Below are positions 44,952 to 53,452 of a DNA stretch of 64,000 nucleotides, in pieces; the first letter of the stretch is position 1, and every line of letters starts with the position of its first letter. Under the pieces are notes generated by a model, which had not been told where the DNA came from, made no database searches, and saw only the letters and a program-made list of their open reading frames with translations. The stretch lies in contig JANQAK010000003.1 in the NCBI GenBank assembly GCA_024707075.1, positions 434,001 to 498,000 on the forward strand. The letters are read 5' to 3'. Position numbers and translations under genes: made by a program. The stretch comes from Afipia sp. (GTDB lineage Bacteria > Pseudomonadota > Alphaproteobacteria > Rhizobiales > Xanthobacteraceae).

Positions 44952-44970
44952 TGGTATCTTTCAGATACCA
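44952..44970. promoter_or_regulatory. Palindromic operator between HxlR and NmrA-like genes
   Basis: TGGTATC-TTTCA-GATACCA is a perfect 7-bp inverted repeat with a 5-base spacer, placed in the 61-base divergent region (44929-44989). It is the likely binding site of the HxlR-family regulator, controlling its own gene and the oxidoreductase. Confidence 0.65.
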
Positions 44971-44989
44971 ACTAACGAATGGACATCAG

Positions 44990-45448
44990 ATGCCCGCTGG
45001 CGGCCCCGTTGTGAAGAAGGCACTTATCCGAGACATGGTCTCCACGGAGAAACCACCGTCGAAAGCCGCCAAGCCTCCCCGCGGCAACTGGCCGACGAAC
45101 CCCTACGCCGCCGACTGCCCGACCCGCCTCGTGCTCGACCGCATCGCCGACAAGTGGACGGTGCTGCTGCTGATCCTGCTGTCGCGCCGCTCCTGGCGCT
45201 TCAACGAACTGCGCCGCGAAATCGGCGGGTTGACGCAGAAGATGGCGTCACAAACGCTCAAGGGACTCGAACGTGACGGTCTTGTGAAACGCAAGGTGAC
45301 GCCCACCGTTCCGGTGACGGTGGAATATTCAATCACGCCGCTCGGCCGCACCCTGAGCGACACCGTGGACAATCTGCGGATCTGGGCCGAACAGCATCTG
45401 CCCGACGTCGCCAAGGCGCAGAAGCTCTACGACGGAACCATTCGCTGA
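44990..45448 (+). CDS. HxlR-family winged-helix transcriptional regulator
   Basis: A 152-residue DNA-binding protein. The core shows CPTRLVLDRIADKWTVLLLI, RRSWRFNELRREIGGLTQK, then MASQTLKGLERDGLVKRKVT and VEYSITPLGRTL, the HxlR winged helix with an N-terminal Cys that may sense electrophiles or oxidants. The N-terminal 35 residues vary in the family; an ATG at 45035 is an alternative start. It probably represses itself and the divergent NmrA-like oxidoreductase. Confidence 0.9.
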   Translation: MPAGGPVVKKALIRDMVSTEKPPSKAAKPPRGNWPTNPYAADCPTRLVLDRIADKWTVLLLILLSRRSWRFNELRREIGGLTQKMASQTLKGLERDGLVKRKVTPTVPVTVEYSITPLGRTLSDTVDNLRIWAEQHLPDVAKAQKLYDGTIR

Positions 45449-45521
45449 GGTCGCCGTTCCATCTGCCCTTGCGCAACGTTCCTTGCCTATGAGAATCAGG
45501 ACCGCCCGACTACGATGAGGA

Positions 45522-45851
45522 ATGGCCTACGTCTATCTCATCTCGGCGATCGTCCTCGAGGTCATCGGCACCGCCGCGTTGCAGGCCTCCGAGCAGTTCA
45601 CCAAACCGAAACCGCTGATCCTCACGGCGATGGGCTACGCCGGCTCGTTCTATTTCCTGTCGCTGGTGCTGCGGACCATGCCGGTCGGCATCGCCTACGC
45701 GATCTGGTCGGGACTTGGCATCGTTCTGATCACGCTGGTCGGCCTCGTCTGGTTCGGCCAGAAGCTCGACATGCCCGCCGTCGCCGGCCTCGCGCTGATC
45801 ATCGCAGGCGTCGGCGTCATCAACCTGTTTTCGTCGACCGTTTCGCATTGA
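45522..45851 (+). CDS. Small multidrug resistance (SMR/EmrE) family transporter
   Basis: A 109-residue inner-membrane protein with four membrane segments. The conserved Glu of the proton/drug site is in the first (YLISAIVLEVIGTAALQASE), and PVGIAYAIWSGLGIVLITLV is the third with the family signature. It may exist as a homodimer exporting quaternary cations. It lies 73 bases after the HxlR gene. Confidence 0.93.
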   Translation: MAYVYLISAIVLEVIGTAALQASEQFTKPKPLILTAMGYAGSFYFLSLVLRTMPVGIAYAIWSGLGIVLITLVGLVWFGQKLDMPAVAGLALIIAGVGVINLFSSTVSH

Positions 45852-45868
45852 CGCACTGGAGATCACGC

Positions 45869-46018
45869 ATGAACAACCGCAACATCCTCTACGCCATCGT
45901 CGGCGCGCTCATCATCGCGGTCGGAGTTCTCGGCTACAAAGTCTATCAGGACAACAAGAAACCGGAAGGCCTGCAGATCAACGTCGGCCCCGACGGGCTG
46001 AAAATTCAAAGCAAGTGA
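45869..46018 (+). CDS. 49-residue single-pass membrane microprotein
   Basis: MNNRNILYAIVGALIIAVGV is one N-terminal membrane segment, followed by a charged stretch (YKVYQDNKKPEG) and a short tail GLQINVGPDGLKIQSK. GGAG lies before the ATG, 17 bases after the SMR stop. The function is unknown. Possibly a small membrane modulator co-expressed with the transporter. Confidence 0.7.
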   Translation: MNNRNILYAIVGALIIAVGVLGYKVYQDNKKPEGLQINVGPDGLKIQSK

Positions 46019-46029
46019 GACGCAGACCA

Positions 46030-46299
46030 ATGATCGCCAAAGCCGTCGCGCTAGTCATCCGGCGAATGTCTGGCCGCATCGGAGCCGCATCGCTCGCCGT
46101 GCTGGCGCTCACCACTGCGGCCCGCGCCGATATCGTGGGGCGCGAAAGCGACATCACCGATCTGCGGCTCGGACAGCGCGTCTATGTCGATGACGGCTCC
46201 TGCCCTGCGGGACAGATCAAGGAAATCGCCGGGATGCGGCTGACGGCATCAGGCGTCGAGCGCACGCGCAAGTGCGTCGATCGCAAGGGCAAGCGGTAG
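46030..46299 (+). CDS. Small exported protein, paralogue of the protein at 36878
   Basis: An 89-residue protein with a signal peptide (GAASLAVLALTTAARA) and the same two-Cys C-terminal domain as the protein at 36878-37129: LGQRVYVDDGSCPAGQIKEI and VERTRKCVDRKG. The ATG is 12 bases after the previous stop; an in-frame GTG at 46015 would overlap it. It appears co-transcribed with the microprotein and SMR gene. The function is unknown (DUF6719-like, from memory). Confidence 0.7.
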   Translation: MIAKAVALVIRRMSGRIGAASLAVLALTTAARADIVGRESDITDLRLGQRVYVDDGSCPAGQIKEIAGMRLTASGVERTRKCVDRKGKR

Positions 46300-46493
46300 C
46301 CACTCGCATCCCGTCCATCCGCGCCGATTCGGCGTCCCACAAGACAATTTGACCACTTGTCTCCCGGCTTTTCGCCGGCGCCGTTCGCGGTTGCAGCGTG
46401 ACCGCCGGGTCCACGCGCCTACAATCATGCGGCGCGGCGACTGAGTCCGGCGCCGTCGTGACGGAACGCAGCACCGGACCGGGAGGCGAAACC

Positions 46494-46784
46494 ATGTCGG
46501 GCTTACTTGTCAATCTGATCATCCAGATCGTCGGCGGCGCCATCGGTGGAAACGTCGTCGGCGGTGCGGCCAAGAACCTCGATCTCGGAACGATCGGCAA
46601 TACGATCGCGGGCGCCATCGGCGGCGGCGTGGGCGGACAGATTCTCGGGATGCTGATTCCGCTGCTGGCCAATTCGGCCGCGACCCCGGACATCGGCGCG
46701 ATCATCGGTCAGGCCGCGGGCGGCGGCGTTGCCGGCGCAGTGCTGACCGCCATCGTCGGCGCGATCAAGAACAGGACGGCGTAG
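46494..46784 (+). CDS. Small Gly-rich (glycine-zipper-like) membrane protein
   Basis: A 96-residue hydrophobic protein with repeated small-residue patterns: IIQIVGGAIGGNVVGGAAKN, NTIAGAIGGGVGGQILGML and GQAAGGGVAGAVLTAIVGAI. These resemble glycine-zipper segments that pack in or on membranes. GGGAGG lies seven bases before the ATG at 46494, which is preferred to the longer frame from 46398. No family was recognised. Confidence 0.7.
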   Translation: MSGLLVNLIIQIVGGAIGGNVVGGAAKNLDLGTIGNTIAGAIGGGVGGQILGMLIPLLANSAATPDIGAIIGQAAGGGVAGAVLTAIVGAIKNRTA

Positions 46785-46818
46785 AGGCGCGCCCGCTTGA
46801 AGTGAACGCGTCAGCCGC

Positions 46819-46966
46819 CTCATCCTGAGGAGCGCGCCACATAGCCAAGTTTACGCAGGCTAAGCCTGCTATGGCGCGCGTCTCGAAGGATGAGGCATGT
46901 TCATGGCAACAACATACGCCTCATGGTTCGAGACGCGAGGCGTTGCCTCGCTCCTCACCATGAGGC
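46819..46966. repeat. Composite dispersed palindromic repeat
   Basis: Two stem-loops in tandem. The first (46819-46895) begins CTCATCCTGAGGAGCGCGCC and ends TGGCGCGCGTCTCGAAGGAT followed by GAG. The second (46918-46966) begins GCCTCATGGTTCGAGACGCG and ends CTCCTCACCATGAGGC. It belongs to the same broad family as the copies at 13593, 31633 and 54057, and fills the gap before the CreA gene. No gene is seen in 46785-47016. Confidence 0.75.
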
Positions 46967-47016
46967 TGACATGCTTACCGTGACAAAGCTCATTATGGGC
47001 GCAGCTTGTCTGCCTT

Positions 47017-47550
47017 CTACCCCGAAATGAAATCGGCGCACTTCTGGATGGTGTCGTTGCTGCCCCATGGCATGATCGGCACCGAGGACGTCGAGTTCTT
47101 CGGCGATCCCTCGATCAGCCTGTCGGAATACACCATGTAGACCAGCACGTTCCGCTTGGCGTCGCAGCCGCGCACGATCTGCATCTTCTTGAAGAACAGC
47201 GAGCGCCGCTGCCGGAACATATCCTCGCCCTGCGACATCTTGTTCTTGAAGCGGATCGGCGCGATCTGCCGGCAGGCCAGCGAGATGTCGGAGACCTCCT
47301 CGGCAAGCCCGAGCCAACCCTTGTAGCCGCCCCTCTCCGGCACCGTGAAATGACAGGCCACGCCCTCCACTTCCGGATCGTCGAGGCCGTATGTCGCGAG
47401 TTTGTCATCTGGACTGAGCAACTTGAAAACCGTGGAGCGCCGGAAAATCAGATCCGGCTCGTCAGCCGCAGCCACCGGCGTCGCGGCCAGCCATGCAAGG
47501 ACAACGGTCAGCAGCGTGGCGGCTGTCAGACGGGTCGAGGATGAAGACAT
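47017..47550 (-). CDS. creA: CreA family exported protein
   Basis: A 177-residue periplasmic protein of unknown biochemical role, matching CreA: DPEVEGVACHFTVPERGGYK, GLAEEVSDISLACRQIAPIR, then VLVYMVYSDRLIEGSPKNST and VPIMPWG. The signal peptide is TLLTVVLAWLAATPVAAA. The ATG at 47550 puts it first; the frame is open to 47649. It is divergent from the L,D-transpeptidase gene. Confidence 0.88.
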   Translation of the reverse strand: MSSSSTRLTAATLLTVVLAWLAATPVAAADEPDLIFRRSTVFKLLSPDDKLATYGLDDPEVEGVACHFTVPERGGYKGWLGLAEEVSDISLACRQIAPIRFKNKMSQGEDMFRQRRSLFFKKMQIVRGCDAKRNVLVYMVYSDRLIEGSPKNSTSSVPIMPWGSNDTIQKCADFISG

Positions 47551-47811
47551 CGGCAGGCTCCAGAGGACAAAAGTGAAAATCCGGACAGGCAGGAAACATC
47601 CCTCCGGGAACCCCTCATGTGGGGTGGCGCGCGCAATGTTCAAACGCACGTGAATTTGACCGAGGAAAACCGGCCGTTAAGTGCTTCTGAAGGCGATTCG
47701 GCTAGCTTTTCAGCAACAGAATCCGCACGGCATGCGGTATTGGGAACAGCCGCAGATGAACGTTTGGTCTGTTCGCGACACTCATACTGGAATCACTTGA
47801 GGACATCCGGC

Positions 47812-49511
47812 GTGCATTGCAATTGGACAGTTTCTTCGGACGACCCACAAAAACCGGCCGGAATTCTCCCCCCGTTTGGCAACCAGTCTCAGTCCCGTTC
47901 GACCCGGGCCAGGTTTGGGCGAACGTCGTGGCTAGCCTTGATCCTGGCTGCCGGCTTCGCCGCGCCCGCACAGGCGCAGGTCTTCTGGCCGACAGGGCCA
48001 ACGGCCGACTACTCCGAACCGCCGCGCCAGATCGAGCCACGCCGGCCGCGCGTCATCAAGAGCCGGCAGAAACTGCCCGATGCGCCGAAGGAAACAGCCA
48101 AGCCCGTCGGCCCGATCGTCATCGCGATCTCGATCGAGAAGCAGCAGTTGAAGCTCTACGACCAGAACGGCCTGTTCGCGGAAACGCCGGTCTCGACGGG
48201 CATGCGTGGCCATTCGACGCCGATGGGCGTGTTCAGCATCATCCAGAAGAACAAGTATCACCGCTCCAACATCTACAGCGGCGCGCCGATGCCCTACATG
48301 CAGCGCATCACATGGTCCGGCGTCGCCATGCATGCCGGCGTCCTGCCCGGCTATCCGGCATCGCACGGCTGCATCCGCATGCCGATGAACTTCGCGATGC
48401 GGATGTGGGGCTGGACCCGCATGGGCGCGCGCGTGATCGTGACGCCCGGCGAGATCACGCCCGCCGATTTTTCGCATCCGATGCTGATCGCGCACAAGCC
48501 GGAGACGAAGCCGGTCGCCGCCGCGCCCGACACGACACAGCACGCCGAGACGACTGCGAAGTCCGACCGCTCATCGATCGTCGATGCCGCCGCTCACGAG
48601 AAGCCGGAATTGCGACTGACCTCGATCACCGAACGGACCGCACCGATCCGCACCGCCGACGCCAGCGGCGCGCTTCCGCAGAAGGACGATGTGGCCAGCG
48701 ACGCAACAGCGGCGAAACCCGCTATGCCTGACAATGCGATGCAGGACAGTACCAAAAAGGTCCCTGACACCGTGGCGTCCGTCACCGGCGCAGCGTCCGA
48801 TGCCAAACCTGAAGAAAGCAAGGCCGAGACAAAGACCGAAGAAGCCGCAGTCACGGAATCCGTGACGGGGAGTCCAAGGTCGAGCAGGCAAAGACCGAGG
48901 ACAAGGTTGAAGAAACCACGTCCGAGGACGCAAAGTCTGGGGCGGTGAAGACAGGCGAGACCAAGACCGGCAAGGATCAGGCCCGCGCCACCGATCCTGT
49001 CGCGCGGCCTGCTCCAGTTTCCGCAACGGCGCCGCTTGAAGGCACGGCCGAATTTATTGGCCCGGTGAAGCCACGCAGCGGACACATCGCCGCATTCATC
49101 AGCCGCAAGGAAAGCAAGATTTATGTGCGGCAGAATTTCGAGCCGTGGTTCGAAGCGCCCGTGACCATCGCGGCATCGGACCGTCCGCTCGGCACTCACG
49201 TTTTCACGGTCCGCGCCGCCAAGGACGACGCCAGCGCGCTGCGCTGGTCGGTAGTCTCGCTGCCCGCCCCGGTGCGGGTATCGCGCGCCGATGACGACAA
49301 GCCCCGGCGCAAGCGCGCCATCGTAACTGAGGTCGCGGCCCCAGCATCGCCGTCATCCCCGGCCGAGGCGCTTGATCGCCTGACCGTTCCCGACGACGCC
49401 ATGAAACGCATCGCCTCGGCGCTCGCTCCGGGCGGATCGCTGGTGGTGTCGGATCTCGGGCTCGGCGACGAAACGGGCCGTGGCACGGACTTTATCGTCC
49501 CGCTGCGATAA
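47812..49511 (+). CDS. L,D-transpeptidase with degenerate second YkuD-like domain, one frameshift
   Basis: A periplasmic enzyme forming 3-3 peptidoglycan crosslinks or attaching proteins to the wall. The GTG at 47812 has GAGGA eight bases upstream; the membrane/signal segment (WLALILAAGFAAPAQAQ) follows. The YkuD domain ends HAGVLPGYPASHGCIRMP with the catalytic His and Cys. A low-complexity Lys/Glu/Thr linker leads to a second, YkuD-like region (PVKPRSGHIAAFISRKESKI; PLGTHVFTV) without a catalytic Cys. The two parts are in different frames; adding one G to the run at 48867-48870 gives one protein of about 567 residues (VTGESKVEQAKTEDKVEE). Confidence 0.88.
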
Positions 49512-49646
49512 ACCGACCGCTTTGCAGACTTCGCAAGAGAAGCAGGCCGCTTAATCGAGCGGCGCGGCCGTAACGCCATGCGGGGATGCAGCGCATCCGG
49601 AACCATTCGCGAGTAGCGCGCTTAGCTCCCTAACCCAGAGGTCTCA

Positions 49647-49871
49647 ATGGTAAACAGCGCGGTTAATAAAGCGATGGACGCATACAACATGCTCCATAAC
49701 CGGTCCTCCGACCTGGATGGTGTCGCCCGGGACAAGGTGACCAATTACATTTCGGCACTGTTCGAGTTTGGAGAAACCAATTCCGATCGACTCATGTCGA
49801 TGGGGCTTTTGTACCTCACCGATCTGGACGAGACCGATCTTCGGCCAGACGGACCGCGCCAACTTCATTAA
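49647..49871 (+). CDS. Small cytosolic protein of unknown function
   Basis: A 74-residue protein (MVNSAVNKAMDAYNMLHNRS; DKVTNYISALFEFGETNSDR; ending DGPRQLH), acidic and predicted helical, with no signal or membrane segment. AGAGGT lies before the ATG. The family was not recognised. It stands alone between the L,D-transpeptidase and the membrane protein gene, about 80 bases from the latter. Confidence 0.6.
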   Translation: MVNSAVNKAMDAYNMLHNRSSDLDGVARDKVTNYISALFEFGETNSDRLMSMGLLYLTDLDETDLRPDGPRQLH

Positions 49872-49952
49872 TCGGCTCTGCCCCGGAAACGCACCAGAAT
49901 AGATGCATACCGGTTGGCTTTCGGCTACGCGTTGCGATAGAACGCGCCGGTC

Positions 49953-51605
49953 ATGACAGCCTCCCCCGACATCCAATCCGCCGCCATTTCCGCCGATCAA
50001 ACGCCGCCGCGCGATGCATTCGACCGGCTCACGCCGTTCGGCTGGACTGGCGGATTGATCCTCATCCTCGGCCTGCTGGCCGCGTCGTTTTTCCTCGCCG
50101 GCTATTTCGTCATCTACTGGCGCAACGCCGACATGGATTTCATGATCGTCTACAACGCACTGGTGATGAACGACGGCAAGCCGCAGGCGTTCTTCGACCA
50201 CCCGTCCTATTTCACCATCCTGTCGGTGAAGCTGTGGTTTCAGGCGATGCACGCGCTCGGCCTGCTCGACGCCTGGAAACTGTCGGCGATCCCGTCGGCG
50301 CTGAACGTGCCGGCGTTCGACGCCGCGATGACCAGCGCCATCCGCGCGGGCCGCGTGGTCGCATGGCTGACCGCAAGCATGTTCGTGTTCGTCTTTGCCA
50401 TGCTCGCCCGCAGCATCTTCCGCGACTGGCGGATCGCGCTGCTTGCGACATTCGCCTTCGCATTCTCCGGCGGCATGGCAGTCCACATGCGCATCCTGCG
50501 CAGCGAGATGATCGCGGCGTGCTTCTTCACGTTCGCATTCATGATCCTGATTATCGTCGGACGCCGCGCCAGCAACGGACGGCCGCTCGCGCTCGCAGCA
50601 GCCGCAGCGCTCTGCGTGCTCGGCATGGAGAACAAGGTTCAAATCGTCCTGCTGATCGCGGCGCTGCCGGTGCTGATCCTACCGTTCGGCACGCCGGACA
50701 GCGCCAGCACCGCATTCTGGGATCGCTCGGGGCGGGCGTGGATCGTGACGCTCATGGCCGCCGTTGTCGCGGCCTTGATGTCCGCTCTGGCATGGCCGCT
50801 GATTGCCGCCGGGCTTGAGCCGGAATCGGTCGACATCGCCCAGCTTCATGCGCTGATCGGCGGCGTGTTCGGCGTCTATCAGGTTGCCCTGCTCGGCTGG
50901 ATCGGCGCCACCATGATCGTCTATGCGGTGATCTGGCGGATCAGTCTCACTGAAACGCTGACGTCGATGTTCGCCGTGATCGCCGGCGCATCGTTCGGAC
51001 TGCTCGCGCTCTATCTGCAATACAACCCGCAGAACGTCGTCGCCGTGATCAATCCTATCGAGAAGATGCTGGTGTTCGCGGACGCACCGGCGACCTCGGC
51101 AACGGAAGGTGGCAAGATTTTCGCGGCACTCGGCCTGCTGTTGGACGGCATCAAGTCGGTGCTCCAGCGCTACACCTTCGTGCTGTTCACCTCGCCGCGC
51201 CCGACCGTGTTCCTGACCTGGCTTGTCATTCCCGGCATCGTCTATGCGTGGCTGAAAGGCGAACGGCAGGTGGCCACTCAGGCCGCGCTGATGCTGCTCG
51301 CCGCCATTGGAATCGACGCGCTCGGCGTGCGGCGGGGCCTCAAAGCCGAATACTTCATCCTGACCGATCCGCTCATTATCCTTGCCGGCGCGCTGCTGCT
51401 TGAGCGAATGCCGGACTTGCGCTTCGCGCGATGGGCCTATCCCGTCGGCGTCGCGCTGATCGTCGCCCACATCGCGATCAGTCAGGCCGAACCCATCAAG
51501 CATGTCATGAAGCGCAGCGGTCCCGAATACATCTGCGAATGGAACGAGTATTACGAACCCGAGCTGCCGATGCCGTGGTGCGACAAGCCGCCGAAGCGGC
51601 CATAA
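49953..51605 (+). CDS. Polytopic membrane protein, glycosyltransferase family 39-like
   Basis: A 550-residue inner-membrane protein with about 11 hydrophobic segments. The first periplasmic loop holds YWRNADMDFMIVYNALVMND, in the position of the Asp-containing loop of GT-C glycosyltransferases (PMT/ArnT-like), and the next loop reads FFDHPSYFTI. The C-terminal soluble tail ends EYICEWNEYYEPELPMPWC. A lipid-linked sugar transferase is likely from the fold, but donor and acceptor are unknown. The gene stands alone. Confidence 0.7.
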   Translation: MTASPDIQSAAISADQTPPRDAFDRLTPFGWTGGLILILGLLAASFFLAGYFVIYWRNADMDFMIVYNALVMNDGKPQAFFDHPSYFTILSVKLWFQAMHALGLLDAWKLSAIPSALNVPAFDAAMTSAIRAGRVVAWLTASMFVFVFAMLARSIFRDWRIALLATFAFAFSGGMAVHMRILRSEMIAACFFTFAFMILIIVGRRASNGRPLALAAAAALCVLGMENKVQIVLLIAALPVLILPFGTPDSASTAFWDRSGRAWIVTLMAAVVAALMSALAWPLIAAGLEPESVDIAQLHALIGGVFGVYQVALLGWIGATMIVYAVIWRISLTETLTSMFAVIAGASFGLLALYLQYNPQNVVAVINPIEKMLVFADAPATSATEGGKIFAALGLLLDGIKSVLQRYTFVLFTSPRPTVFLTWLVIPGIVYAWLKGERQVATQAALMLLAAIGIDALGVRRGLKAEYFILTDPLIILAGALLLERMPDLRFARWAYPVGVALIVAHIAISQAEPIKHVMKRSGPEYICEWNEYYEPELPMPWCDKPPKRP

Positions 51606-51638
51606 TGCAAGCGCTCCTGATATTTGTCACGGTTTCTT

Positions 51639-51664
51639 GAAACTTGCGGCGGCGTCGATCCGTT
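51639..51664 (+). promoter_or_regulatory. Weak EcfG-like promoter candidate for the peroxidase gene
   Basis: GAAAC (51639-51643), 17 bases, CGTT (51661-51664), 32 bases before the ATG at 51697. The -35 has one mismatch to GGAAC. Stress control of a peroxidase would make sense; the evidence is slight. Confidence 0.3.
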
Positions 51665-51696
51665 ATCTTGAGCGATAGTCTCTCTGGGAACGCATC

Positions 51697-52269
51697 ATGA
51701 TCAACCGCCGGACGATGATCGCAGCGATGGCAGGCGGGGCGGCACTTCCGTTCGCGGGACGGTCCGCTATGGCGCAGCCAACCATGAGCCGCATGACCGC
51801 TTACGGATTCTCATTCCAGAGCCTGAAGGGCGGCGATATCCGCCTCGCTGACTTCGCAGGCAAGCCGCTGCTGGTGGTGAACACCGCCTCGCTGTGCGGC
51901 TTCACGCCGCAATATGCCGGATTGCAGGCGATCTGGACGCAGTTTCGCGACCGCGGCCTGACCGTGATCGGCGTGCCGTCCAACGACTTCGGCGCGCAGG
52001 AACCGGGCGGCGCGAGCGACATCGCGCAGACCGCCGAACACACCTATCACGTCACCTTTCCGATCACGGTCAAGACCAGCGTGAAGGGGCCGAACGCGCA
52101 CCCGTTCTACAAATGGGCGGCGGCGGAACGGCCCGGCGACGTGCCCGGCTGGAACTTCCACAAATATCTGGTGGGCCGTGACGGCTATCTCGCCGACGCA
52201 TTCTCCTCGCGGGTCGAGCCGACCGACACGCGCGTCGTCACCGCGATTGCCCGCTCCCTGACGGCCTGA
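51697..52269 (+). CDS. Exported glutathione peroxidase-family protein
   Basis: A 190-residue peroxidase, reducing hydroperoxides with a thiol donor. The N-terminal NRRTMIAAMAGGAALPFAG with twin Arg and the following SAMAQP look like a Tat-type signal. The GPx core has VVNTASLCGFTPQYAGLQ with the peroxidatic Cys, GVPSNDFGAQEPG with the conserved Asn/Gln region, and PGWNFHKYLVG with the Trp-Asn pair. Periplasmic localisation by Tat is unusual for this family and is inferred from the signal. Confidence 0.88.
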   Translation: MINRRTMIAAMAGGAALPFAGRSAMAQPTMSRMTAYGFSFQSLKGGDIRLADFAGKPLLVVNTASLCGFTPQYAGLQAIWTQFRDRGLTVIGVPSNDFGAQEPGGASDIAQTAEHTYHVTFPITVKTSVKGPNAHPFYKWAAAERPGDVPGWNFHKYLVGRDGYLADAFSSRVEPTDTRVVTAIARSLTA

Positions 52270-52431
52270 ATCCGGTCGTCCCGTCCCGATTAACCTTGCC
52301 CACTGCCAAAATCACCTCACCCCGAAAATGGGTTGGCGGGATAAACCATGTGGGTCTAGGCTCACCGCCGGGGACGATATGGCGGCATCCGGGATGCCGG
52401 ACGCCGGGGAGTTTGCGTTCAGGGGTTTTCA

Positions 52432-53415
52432 ATGCGTATTAAGGCAACGTTTTTTGTCGCCAGCGCGCTTTCTGTGTGCGCTTTCAGCAGCGCATGGTCG
52501 CAAGCGCTCATTCCGCAACGCACCAACCCGCCGCCATCGCCTCCGCCTGCCGCGACTCAACCGCCTGCGCCCGCCGCAACGACAGCAGCCGCTCCTGCGC
52601 CGGCGCCAGCCCCCACTCCGATCAAGGCCAATTGCGCCAATCCGAATGCCATCGGTGTCGCGCGCGTGGTGCAGATCGACACCACCGGCGGTCCCGGTTT
52701 CGGCTTCGAGCACTTCAAGCAGCTCGATTTCCTGCGCGACAAGGAAGTGGTGCTGACGTTCGACGATGGCCCGTGGCCGGTCAACACGCCGTCGGTGCTC
52801 AAGACGCTCGCCGAGGAATGCACCAAGGCGATTTTCTTCCCGATCGGCAAGCACGCCACCTACTATCCCGAGATCCTCAAGCATGTCGCCGCAGAAGGCC
52901 ACACCATCGGCGCGCATACCTGGTCACATGCCAATCTCAACAACAAGAAACTGACCGACGATCAGCGCAAGGAAGAAATCGAGAAAGGTTTCAGCGCGGT
53001 GAAGTGGGCGCTGGGTGCTGCGCCCTCGCCGCTGTTCCGCTTCCCGGCGCTCCAGCATCCGCCGGCGATGGTGACCTATCTCGGCGAGCGCAACATTTCG
53101 ATCTGGTCCTGCGACCTCGACTCGTTCGACTTCAAGGCCTCTACCGCGAAGAAGATCGTCGACACCGTGATGACAAAGCTCGACAAGAACGGCAAGGGCA
53201 TCGTGCTGATGCACGATTTCCAGAAGCACACCGCCGAAGCCCTGCCCGAACTGATGACGCGGTTGAAGGCTGGCGGCTACAAGGTAGTGCAGGTCAAGGC
53301 CAAGGCGCCGATGACCACGATCGCGCAATACGACGAGGAGGTCGTGAAAGGCCTCAAGCTGCCGACGGTGAGTTCGCGCCCGCTCAACAGCGTGGTGCAG
53401 ACCATTTCGGAATGA
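52432..53415 (+). CDS. Exported polysaccharide deacetylase (NodB domain)
   Basis: A 327-residue carbohydrate esterase family 4-like protein. It has a signal peptide (ATFFVASALSVCAFSSAWSQ), a Pro/Ala-rich linker, and the NodB domain with VVLTFDDGPWPVNTPS (catalytic and metal Asp), TIGAHTWSHANLNN (metal His residues), FRFPALQHP and GKGIVLMHDF. It probably removes acetyl groups from a cell-surface polymer or peptidoglycan. The substrate is unknown. Confidence 0.9.
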   Translation: MRIKATFFVASALSVCAFSSAWSQALIPQRTNPPPSPPPAATQPPAPAATTAAAPAPAPAPTPIKANCANPNAIGVARVVQIDTTGGPGFGFEHFKQLDFLRDKEVVLTFDDGPWPVNTPSVLKTLAEECTKAIFFPIGKHATYYPEILKHVAAEGHTIGAHTWSHANLNNKKLTDDQRKEEIEKGFSAVKWALGAAPSPLFRFPALQHPPAMVTYLGERNISIWSCDLDSFDFKASTAKKIVDTVMTKLDKNGKGIVLMHDFQKHTAEALPELMTRLKAGGYKVVQVKAKAPMTTIAQYDEEVVKGLKLPTVSSRPLNSVVQTISE

Positions 53416-53452
53416 TGATTACAAACTTCCGAAACGGCGGCTGCGCGAAAGC

